A stretch of DNA of 22,074 nt from Clostridia bacterium (GTDB taxonomy: Bacteria; Bacillota; Clostridia; Oscillospirales; SIG627). Under the pieces are notes generated by a model. The model did not search any database and was not told the origin of the DNA. It saw only the letters and a list, made by a program, of their open reading frames with translations. Location of the stretch: positions 1-22,074 of the forward strand of contig JAFQUW010000143.1 of assembly GCA_017408325.1 (NCBI GenBank), read 5' to 3'. A program made the position numbers and the translations under genes. Of the stretch, positions 7,980-16,400 are shown piece after piece; position 1 is the stretch's first letter; each line of letters begins with the position of its first letter.

Positions 7980-10900
7980 TTAGCGAACAACGATGCTCAT
8001 GGTGTAGACATCCTTGCCGTACTTGGCGATGATGTTGGCCACACCGGAAGCATGCGCGGTAACCTTACCGTTCGCATCGATGGTAGCAACACCTTCGTTG
8101 TCGGAGTAGACGACCATTTCAGTCTCACCGCTCATCGGCAGATCGACGTCGTACTTGATCTTGACGTTGGCGGTCTTGCCCACGTTCATGAACAGACCGG
8201 TGGACGGGGTCAGGCCGGAGGGCTTGAGTTCGACCGTGTCAACCGAGAGGTTGTCGATGGTGGCGGTGTACTGAACGTACTTGGAAGTCGAGTTGGAGCG
8301 AGCTTCGTAATACACGGTGAAGGGGTTGCCCTGGTTGAATGCAACCTGAGCATTGCCTTGCCACTCAGCAGGCTCGGTGGTACCCTTCTCCCAAACCTTC
8401 ACAAACACGCTTCCCTGCAGATACATGATCTTGGCAGTATAGACGGTGTTCACGGTATGAGTAAAGGTGAACTTGTTGGAAGTGGAATCCAGAATAACAG
8501 CACCGGGAGTGATGTAGAACTTGGTGGGAGCAGTCTTCGCATCGAGTTCCTCGTCATAAAGAACGAAACCGATGCGGTTGCGGCTGCCGCTGACACCGTC
8601 GGCCTCAATGGAGCCGAAGGAGTAGTCAAACTGCATCACGGCATCGCCGTCGATGGAATCCTTCGTGACGATGGCACCGTAAGGCGTCGCCGCACGGGTG
8701 GAGTTGGAGGTGATGGTAACCTTGCCGCCGTCGATCGCAACGGTGGAGCCGCCCTTCTTGTCTGCCGCAAAGAGGTAGGCAGAAAGCTTGTCGTTGATGT
8801 CAGCGACGAGCACGTCTGGCTCAGCGGAAGCCGCCGCAGTGCGGTAAGTGGTCACATAGGTCTTTTCTTCCACGGCATCGAAGTTCTCGCTCATGATGTT
8901 CTCGCCGGAGAGCGAGCCGGATCCGGAGCCGCCGGAGGTCTTGCCGCCGTAATAATCGACAGTAGTGTACTGACCGACGATGACGGAGGAAGCGTTGGAG
9001 GGGTTGGAGTAACCGACGGTGAAGATGCGTCCATCATCCAGGAGGATGGAGGCGGGGTTACCCATATCGTTGTTGGTCTGACCCGCATTCACCACGTCGA
9101 AGACGGGCATCGCGGTGTATTCATTCCAATCGCCGGTCTTGAGGTTGAAGAGCTTACCGTAGATCGGACGGGCGCTTCTCTTACCGGTGATGTTGACACT
9201 TGCCATCGGGACAGAGTAGTTGACGAGCACGAGTTCGTCGTTGATCTTGGCAAAGTTCGGCTGGTTGATGCAGTTGTTTTCGGTGTTTTCCACTGCATAT
9301 TCTGCCCAAGTCACACCACGGTCGGTGGAACGATAGACGATACCGCCGGTATTCTTGCTGTAATCGGTGTTGATCTTATTACGGGCGAGACCGTACACAG
9401 TGTCGCCATAAGCCCAGACAGCGAGCTCGTCGCCGAGGCCCTGACCCGCCACGTGTGCAGTATCGGTGCCGTTTGCCCAATCCTTATAGAAGGTGAAGGT
9501 GCCGTCGCCGTTGTTCTTCGCCTTGACGACAACCGTTTCCAGGATGGCGCGGCTGGAGCAATCCACAGCGCCGTAGAGCGGGAAGATCAAGTCGCCGTTG
9601 TCCAGTTCGGCAATGGAGCCGTTCTTGACCCAGCAACCGGTGGTGCGGTTGAGATCGTCATAGAGGAAGGGCTCGCCGCCGGAGAAGTAGTCGCACTCGA
9701 TCTCCTTCATGGAAGACCAGGTCTTACCATCGTCGATGGAGGTCATGTAGTACGCACGTTCGTACCAGTAGTCGTTGAGGGTAGAGCCGTTGTAGCCGGC
9801 TTTGCCGATGGGGGCGCGGACCGGGAAGGTCAGAACGAGCGTACCGTCGGAGAGCTTCTGGAGGTTCGGGTCGCGGGATTCGCGGTTGTAGTCGCCCTTG
9901 GTTTTGTCTTCATCGGTAAGATCGACGATGACTTCGGGCTCGGACCAGGTCATGCCATTGTCGGTGGACTTGACGAGGTGCAGAACACCGGCAAGTTTAC
10001 CCTCGGTCTGCTTATAATAAGCGTGGCTCGGGCCGTAGTAGTAAACGGCATAAAGCGTGCCGTCATCCGCCTGCGTGGTGGAGGGGAAGAAGGACTTGTA
10101 GCCGGAATCACTGTATTCGGTCGCCTTGAAGATCTCGGTGCCGACGGCAGTGGGATCGTATTCACCTTCGATCGCGATAGAAGCATCGACGGTGACGCGT
10201 TCGCCGTTGACGGCAGCATCAAGAACTTCCAGAGCATAAATGGCACTGTAGGTGGTCACGGTCTCGCCCTTGGCATCCTTATAAGAGAGGTAGCCGCGGA
10301 CAAGCCAGGTGCCGGCTTTGTTGAACATATCGGACTTGGTGAAGCCGAACGTGCTCGCAGAAGCATCGGCGGTGGAAACGCCCTTGGTGACACTGGCAAC
10401 GATCGTGTCAACAGTCAGATCGGCAGCAGTCGCCTTACGGGTCAGCAGGATACCGCTTTCCACAAAGGAGTAACCTTCGGGGATGCTGCGGGCGAAGGTG
10501 GTCATCAGGTTGCCGTTGTCATCCACGAAAGTGGACAGCAAGGTCGTGGTGGGAGCGAAGTTCTTCGCATCGGAACCGCAAACGACAGCCAGAACGGCGT
10601 CATCCTTCGGCATGGAGATCTGTGCCGAACGCTCGGAGGTCAAGAACGCACCGTTGTAGGTCCAGTAGGAGAAGTCGGCCGCGTTGCTGGAAACGGTAGC
10701 CAAAGAGCTGTAGCGACGGGCAAAAGTCTTTTCGCTGTTGCCGTCCTTGACAGTCAGATTGGCAGACAGAGAAGCGTCCGCTTCGTAGCAGGCAATGAAG
10801 GTAGTCTTTGCGGTAATGGCGTAGGTCTCCACGGAGTTCGCAGCCTTACCGTCCGCATACCAACCCTTGAAGATATAGCCGGAAAGGGCCTTGATCTCGG

Positions 10901-13037
10901 GGATCTCGGAAACGAGGGTTCCCTCTTGCACGTCAAGAGTGGCAACGATCTTGCCGGTGATACCGTCCTTGAAGGTGACGGGGTACTTGGTCACTCCGTT
11001 GATCGCCGGGCCTTTGAAGACCGCGACAAGGCGCATTTCGGAGAGAGCAAACTTGAAAGAAAGCGTCGCTTCGGTGGAGATGATCGCACCGTTCTTCGCG
11101 TTCATCCAGTAGGAGAAGTTCTCACCTTCGGCGGTCAGCGTAACCGCGTCGCCGGTGTTGAGGGTGAACTTCTTTTCGGCGGTGCTGTCGATCACAACAT
11201 CACCGTAGTTGACAGTGCCTTCGCCTTCGACAGAAACGACGAGGTTCGGCAGAGCGTCAACGGGAACGATGTAAGAGGAGGTTTCGAAACCGTCAAACTG
11301 GTCACGAGCGAGATACTTGGGTTCGCCATCAGCCGCACCGGAGTTCGTGTTTGCAGACTCGCGGTAAATGGGGGTCTGGACCACGGAAGAATCATAGCGA
11401 TGGACCCAAGTGCCTTCGGTTTCCAGAATGGAATCGCCTGCATAGTTGACATCGACATTCTCGAATTTCACGAGAGAGCCTTCCTTCAAATTCAGGTTCT
11501 GGAACGCATAAGCATTGCGCTCGCCGAATTCCTGAGCAGCATACTGACTGCCGCCCTCAATGGGATTCCACGCCGCAGATTCTTCATTGGAGTGGAACGC
11601 AAAAACGAAGCCGTTTTCGGGAACGATTTCATCCGCACCGATGGCAGGCTTGTTGCCGTTGCGATAAGCACCCTTCACGACCTTCGTGATGCGGTAGATG
11701 CCGTCGGCGACATGGACACCGTAGATACGGGTCCAGGAATCAAGGTGCATATTGGAGACCGAATAGTCGGCAAGGCTGTAACCCGCTTCGGTGATCAGAA
11801 GAGCACCGCAGGTCCAAGCAGTGCCGTTTTCGGCGGTGTTGGAAGTGGAGTAAGTCTGAGCAATGTAGAGCTTGTCAAGACCAATATACTCACGGCCAAG
11901 GATCGCGTCCTTGAGATCGTTGGTCCAGGCTTCGATCTGGGCCTGCTTGAGACCTTCCTTGTTGAGGTCAACCGCGTCGATCGCGGCTTCGATCGCATCC
12001 CAGGACTCGGTGGTGTAGTACTTTTCGTTCAAGTCCTTCGCCACATTGATCCAAGCATTGAGATCCGCGGGATCCAGCGGAACCGCTTCCTTAAACGCAC
12101 CGGCATTGGTGCTGTCCGGAGTGAGCGCATCGGCAAAGATCGCGATCTGATCCATGTAGAAATCACAGTAGTACGTTGCGCTGTTGCCGCTCGTGGAAGC
12201 GTGCGCCGGTCCGTTCATACAAAGGTTGAAGCAGTTGCCTGTGACGGCGCCGCTGGTGTAGTACATCAGGGCAAGCGTACCTTCGGTGGAGGTGCCGTCA
12301 TCGCACTTCTGTGCCACGCCGTTGACGTAGAAACGAGTCTTCTGATTCGCCACGTCAAAGGTCATGGTATAACGAGCGTATTCACCTTCGGGGATGTTGA
12401 AGAAGAAGGTGACGGGACGGGTGCCGTTTGCACCGGTGCCCGCACGCACGCCGGTACCCATAATGAGTGCGGCATTGGTGCCGAGAGTCTCATTGTCATA
12501 CAGAACCATAACAGCCTGCGTGACGTTGTTGGTGTGGCCGCTCGTGCCGGTCCAGGAATTGCTGCGGCAGAGGATCTGGAACGCCAGACCGCCGAACAAA
12601 ATACCGGAAGGCATACCGTTGTCGAAGTTGACACCGTCGTCTCTCAGATAGGTAGAGTCGGTGATCTTCGGCAGGTTGTCGATCTTCAGATACGCGTCAA
12701 GCGTAACGCCCTTCTCGGGGCTGACAAACTTGTTGGAATTGGACGTCCAAGCAATGTTTGCCGTACCGCTGTGCGCGTAGTTCGAGTTGGCACTCGAAGA
12801 GTTGACCAAGTGCACGGAACCGCCGGAATAAGTTCCCTGACCGCTTCCGGAGACCTGATAGGTCAACGTGCCATCCGTATAGGTGGCCTTGTTGGACGAG
12901 CCGTCCATGATGAACGCGGGCTTCCATTCGTCCACGACAGCAGACTCGTAAGGAGTGCTGTACGCCAACGCAGGGACACAGAGTGTCACGAGCATCAAAA
13001 TGCCCATAAGCGCCGCAAGGATGCGTTTGGTGTTCAT
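7980..13037 (-). CDS. Giant secreted multidomain protein with sialidase-type beta-propeller
   Basis: 1685 aa; start at the ATG at 13037 behind GGAGG. Signal peptide 1-25 ending PALA. Then, approximately: LamG-like domain 40-305; helical FIVAR-like segment 315-385 (YYTTESWDAI); unassigned beta-rich domain 395-600; divergent InlB-type repeat 615-680 (FSYWMNAKNG); InlB repeat 685-750; a third short repeat 755-815; Fn3-like domain 825-935 (TFVDDNGNLMTTF); six-blade-type propeller 965-1365 with three Asp boxes (STDNGMTW, SIDDGKTW, STDRGVTW); Gly/Ser linker; second LamG-like domain 1380-1600; Big_2 domain 1605-1685. The propeller resembles sialidases/BNR glycosidases, but the classical GH33 FRIP motif is not seen, so substrate and activity are open. 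There is no sortase, SLH or TM anchor, so it is probably released or held non-covalently. The scaffold (1-945) is shared with the neighbouring gene. Confidence 0.9.
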   Translation of the reverse strand: MNTKRILAALMGILMLVTLCVPALAYSTPYESAVVDEWKPAFIMDGSSNKATYTDGTLTYQVSGSGQGTYSGGSVHLVNSSSANSNYAHSGTANIAWTSNSNKFVSPEKGVTLDAYLKIDNLPKITDSTYLRDDGVNFDNGMPSGILFGGLAFQILCRSNSWTGTSGHTNNVTQAVMVLYDNETLGTNAALIMGTGVRAGTGANGTRPVTFFFNIPEGEYARYTMTFDVANQKTRFYVNGVAQKCDDGTSTEGTLALMYYTSGAVTGNCFNLCMNGPAHASTSGNSATYYCDFYMDQIAIFADALTPDSTNAGAFKEAVPLDPADLNAWINVAKDLNEKYYTTESWDAIEAAIDAVDLNKEGLKQAQIEAWTNDLKDAILGREYIGLDKLYIAQTYSTSNTAENGTAWTCGALLITEAGYSLADYSVSNMHLDSWTRIYGVHVADGIYRITKVVKGAYRNGNKPAIGADEIVPENGFVFAFHSNEESAAWNPIEGGSQYAAQEFGERNAYAFQNLNLKEGSLVKFENVDVNYAGDSILETEGTWVHRYDSSVVQTPIYRESANTNSGAADGEPKYLARDQFDGFETSSYIVPVDALPNLVVSVEGEGTVNYGDVVIDSTAEKKFTLNTGDAVTLTAEGENFSYWMNAKNGAIISTEATLSFKFALSEMRLVAVFKGPAINGVTKYPVTFKDGITGKIVATLDVQEGTLVSEIPEIKALSGYIFKGWYADGKAANSVETYAITAKTTFIACYEADASLSANLTVKDGNSEKTFARRYSSLATVSSNAADFSYWTYNGAFLTSERSAQISMPKDDAVLAVVCGSDAKNFAPTTTLLSTFVDDNGNLMTTFARSIPEGYSFVESGILLTRKATAADLTVDTIVASVTKGVSTADASASTFGFTKSDMFNKAGTWLVRGYLSYKDAKGETVTTYSAIYALEVLDAAVNGERVTVDASIAIEGEYDPTAVGTEIFKATEYSDSGYKSFFPSTTQADDGTLYAVYYYGPSHAYYKQTEGKLAGVLHLVKSTDNGMTWSEPEVIVDLTDEDKTKGDYNRESRDPNLQKLSDGTLVLTFPVRAPIGKAGYNGSTLNDYWYERAYYMTSIDDGKTWSSMKEIECDYFSGGEPFLYDDLNRTTGCWVKNGSIAELDNGDLIFPLYGAVDCSSRAILETVVVKAKNNGDGTFTFYKDWANGTDTAHVAGQGLGDELAVWAYGDTVYGLARNKINTDYSKNTGGIVYRSTDRGVTWAEYAVENTENNCINQPNFAKINDELVLVNYSVPMASVNITGKRSARPIYGKLFNLKTGDWNEYTAMPVFDVVNAGQTNNDMGNPASILLDDGRIFTVGYSNPSNASSVIVGQYTTVDYYGGKTSGGSGSGSLSGENIMSENFDAVEEKTYVTTYRTAAASAEPDVLVADINDKLSAYLFAADKKGGSTVAIDGGKVTITSNSTRAATPYGAIVTKDSIDGDAVMQFDYSFGSIEADGVSGSRNRIGFVLYDEELDAKTAPTKFYITPGAVILDSTSNKFTFTHTVNTVYTAKIMYLQGSVFVKVWEKGTTEPAEWQGNAQVAFNQGNPFTVYYEARSNSTSKYVQYTATIDNLSVDTVELKPSGLTPSTGLFMNVGKTANVKIKYDVDLPMSGETEMVVYSDNEGVATIDANGKVTAHASGVANIIAKYGKDVYTMSIVVR

Positions 13038-13058
13038 AAAAACCTCCGTTGTTGTTCG

Positions 13059-13100
13059 TTTGCGCAAGCGCGCAAAAATCCATCCCTTTCTATAAGGGAT
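13059..13100 (-). promoter_or_regulatory. Structured two-hairpin mRNA leader, copy 1
   Basis: Two hairpins in the leader, both given as + strand: ATCCCTT/AAGGGAT (13082-13088, 13094-13100) and TTTGCGC/GCGCAAA (13059-13065, 13070-13076). Hairpin 1 begins 14 bases after the -10; the hairpins are 5 bases apart. The same arrangement with compensatory base changes is found at 17255-17301. No known riboswitch class is recognised. Confidence 0.65.
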
Positions 13101-13114
13101 AACTTCACATAGTC

Positions 13115-13143
13115 ATTATAGCGGAAAAGTGTCAAAATGTAAA
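13115..13143 (-). promoter_or_regulatory. Promoter of the 1685-aa secreted protein
   Basis: Reverse strand TTTACA (13138-13143), 17-base spacer, TATAAT (13115-13120). The spacer contains a second TTGACA-like element in the stretch TTTTGACACTTTTC, which is kept in the promoter of the neighbouring paralogue. Confidence 0.88.
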
Positions 13144-13198
13144 GAAAAACTTCACTTCCTTCTCTTGGCAAAACTGCCAAAAAAATAAAACCGTTTTT

Positions 13199-13424
13199 GT
13201 GCAGAAACACGGTTTTCCTCTTCTTTTCTTTTTGCGCGAAAAGAAAAGACGCAAAAGAAAAGCGATACAAGAAAAAAAGGCAACAGATCAATGACCTCCT
13301 CCACTGCAAACAACGCCCGTGCTTTGGGCGGCGTTTGTGCAAAAGATCTCCCTTTTGCCCCTTGCTTCCCATCTTTCTTCTTTGGCTCTTTCTTCTTTCT
13401 CCCGAAAGAAGAAAGAACAGAAAA
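13199..13424. repeat. Non-coding intergenic block with hairpin units
   Basis: The 457 bases between the two giant genes hold no credible gene. Besides promoter, leader and terminator there is a block with CTTTTCTTTT (13223-13232), which can pair with either of two downstream copies: AAAAGAAAAG (13239-13248) or CGCAAAAGAAAAG (13250-13262). These structures are mutually exclusive. A GC-rich middle follows (about 13300-13345). A perfect 13-bp stem TCTTTCTTCTTTC/GAAAGAAGAAAGA is at 13387-13399 and 13404-13416. The layout suggests a dispersed palindromic repeat or small non-coding element; that is inference because only one copy is in the window. Confidence 0.42.
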
Positions 13425-13429
13425 CGAAA

Positions 13430-13467
13430 AAGCAAAAACAAAAGAGGCACGCGATGCGTGCCTCTTT
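13430..13467 (-). terminator. Terminator of the EEP-type secreted protein gene
   Basis: 12-bp perfect stem AAAGAGGCACGC / GCGTGCCTCTTT (13441-13452, 13456-13467) with a 3-base loop, followed on the reverse strand by TGTTTTTGCTTTTTC. Confidence 0.9.
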
Positions 13468-13494
13468 TGAAGAAGTGTTTTGCGCCTTGTACTC

Positions 13495-16400
13495 TTATTT
13501 CACAGTGCAGACTGCAACGACGGGCTGGTGGTCGGAGTTCGCCGCGGAGTGCGCGACGCGGTACTCGTCGACCTGGATGCCGCCGATGTCGGCGAAGATG
13601 TGGTCAAAGGTGTACTTGGGAACACCGTCTTCGTGCATGGTGTAGTAGTTGCCGTCAGCGTTCGGCTTGGTGATGTCCGCGACGTTCTTCGCGAAGCGGA
13701 AACGAGAACCGGTGATGGTGTTGGTCTCGCCGTTGTAAGCCTTGGATCCGGTGAGGTAAGCGAGAACACCGTGAGTTTCGGTCATGTTGAAGTCACCGCC
13801 GATGAGGACGTTACGGATCGCGCTCGGGCTGTTCTGAGAAATGTACTCGACCTGTCCGAGGAGTGCCTTCGCCTGCTTGAAGCGGTTGAGCTCGTGCGCG
13901 GCGGTATCGCTGGCACCTTCGGTGGAAGCGGTCGCGCAGAGGTGGGTGTTGAAGTACTGGACGAACTCACCGGTCTCACGGTCTTCGAGCACCGCCCAGG
14001 TGCAGATGCGGTAGTACTTCAAGTTGTCGTACTTGGACTGGGTGTTCGGGGTATCGGAGAGCCAGAACGTACCGGAGTTGTGAAGCAGGAACTTGGATGC
14101 CTTATAGAAGATCGGGTTGTACTCGTTGTTGAGAGAACCGCCACGGCCGGAGCCCTGAACGGCCCAGTAGCCCTGGTTTTCCATCGCGCTCTCAAGAGAC
14201 GAGTAGTAGAAGGTGCCGGCTTCCTGGATACCGACGATGTCGGCGCCCTCGGCGGCAGCGTTGGCAGCAACGGAGGAGTAAGAGGTGTTGCCGTTGCGCA
14301 TATTGTGGCTCATTGCCACGAAGGTGGTCTGCTTTTCGACTGCGCCGGTACCTTCGACTTCGATGGACTCGACGTCGGAGTAGTAGGTTTCAACGTCGCT
14401 GCCGTTCTTGACGGTAATGTAACCGCGAACGAGCCAAGTGCCGGCCTTCGAAGTGATGGCGGACTTGATGAAGCCGAAGACGTCTTCGGTAGCAGCGGCA
14501 GAGGAGATACCCTTGGTGACGCTGTTGACAACCGTGTCGACCACGAGGTCGCTTTCAGTCGCCTTACGGGTCATCAGGATACCGCGTTCGATCATTTCCT
14601 GACCGGCTGCATCGCTGACGAAGGTGGTCATCAGATTGCCGTTGTCATCGACGAAGTTGGAGATGATGCTGACGTTCGGATCCTCGACCGTAGTTCCGTT
14701 GGTCACGGCACTGACGGTGCAGTCGCGGTTCGGCATGGAAACCTGAACGGTCTTCTTGGAAGAGTAGAACTTGCCGTCCATCGTCCAGTAGTCAAAGCCG
14801 CTGACAGAGGTCTCGGCAACGACGATCTTCGCGTAGCGGACACGCAGAGTCTGCGTGGAGCTGCCGTCGTTCAAAGTGAGGTTGAAGTAAGCAGCCTCAT
14901 CATTCTTGTAACGGGCGTAGAAGACCGTGTTGTAGTTGATTGCGTAAGAATCGATCGGATCGGTATGACCCTTGCCGGCGAAGAAGCCGACGTACTTGTA
15001 GCCGAAGAGATCGCCGACCTCGGGGATCGCCGCGGCAGGCACGGTCTCACCGTGGTTGACGGTGGTGGTGCCCAGAATCTTACCGGTGACGCTGTCCTTG
15101 AAGGTGACGGTGTGAGTCGGGGTGGTGTCGCCGGTGGAGGCGAAGACCGCCACGATGTTCAGTTCGGAAACGCCGAACTTGAAGGAGAATTCCGCCTCGG
15201 TGGAGAGGATCGAATTGTTCTTCGCGTTCTTCCAGTAGGAGAAGTTGTTTCCGCTCGCCGTCAGGGTGACGGTGGCACCGTTGGGCGCAGTAAAGGAAGA
15301 AGCGGTCACAGCAGAGCCGTTGACCTTGGCAGAGATGCTGCCGGAACCTTCAACGGAAGTCTTGATGGTGCCGTCGGGCTTCACCTCGGCAGGATCGACC
15401 TTGATCATATAGGCGTTGGACTTAAAGCCGTTGAAGTATTCGCCCGCGCTGTTGGAGTTGCGGGTGATGGTGGTCGGAGTGGTGATGCGCGGGTCGCCTG
15501 TGCAGTACCAGGTTCCGGTGGTGTCGAGCGTCGCAGCAGAATTCGCGTTGATGGTGACACCTTCCAACTTGACGTAATCACCCTTGGCAATGCCGCAGGC
15601 AGAGATCGCACGCTCGTTGCGGTCGCCGAAGAGGACGGAGGCGTAGCCGGAGGACATCACGCTGCCGTTGGCAACGCCGTCCACGTGGAACGCAAGAATG
15701 AAGCCGCCCGCGGGAACCTGAGCATCCTTGTTGAAGCCCATATCCACAACCTTGTAGTAACCTGTAGCCTTGGTGGGCTCACAGACGTAGGCGCGCCAGG
15801 AAGAAGAGAGCGCCATATCGTAGATCTGGTCGTAGCACGCATACTCAGACATATACATACCCGGACGGGTCAACAGAACGGACGCGTTGTGGTGACCGTA
15901 AGCGTCGTTTCTTCCGTTATAGGAAGAGTGAGAGATCCAGATGCGGTCGGTGCCGGTGACGATGGGCGTAGCCGCAGGGATCGTGACGCCGGTGCCGGCA
16001 ACGGTAACGGCACTGCCGCCGGTAGTGGCAGTCGCACCCGCGGTGGAGAGCCAAGTCAAGCGGTTCATGAACCAGTTGCCGGAGGTGCCGGTGCAGGCAG
16101 CATCCAGTTCGCTCTGGTCGCCGCCGCTTTCCACGATGTCATAGCAGTAGTCGATCCAACCCTTGAAGGCGTTCCAGACGGTCGGGTTGATGTAGTCGGT
16201 GGCGTAGGGCGCGAGATCGTTGTACAGATTCTTCGCGTTCTTCATCTGCTCGTTTTCGACTGCGGGAACGGGATCGCCCTCAAAGCCGAAGTTCGTGGTG
16301 TTGGGCACGAGAGCGGCAGGATACACATTCAGCTGGTCGATATAGAAGTTTGCCTTGTAGGTGCTGTTGTTGGCGGCAACACCGGCCTGAGCGTTGTTCA

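Noticed and set aside
7980..13037. Dockerin, LPXTG or SLH anchor on the giant proteins
   Set aside because: Looked for at the C-termini; one ends in a Big_2-like domain and the other in the EEP domain, and no such motif is visible.
7947..13112. 1721-codon open frame on the + strand
   Set aside because: It is the codon-aligned shadow of the real secreted-protein gene; the reverse strand has a signal peptide, RBS, promoter, terminator and recognisable domains.
13300..13345. GC-rich inverted stretch around CGCCC-GGGCG as a terminator
   Set aside because: The pairing has bulges and there is no T-run after it on either strand; it is more likely part of the intergenic repeat block.
13034..13450. 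138-codon reverse-strand frame between the two giant genes
   Set aside because: It runs through the terminator, hairpin units, promoter and leader; the translation is Phe/Leu/Lys/Arg-rich from T- and A-runs and has no RBS.
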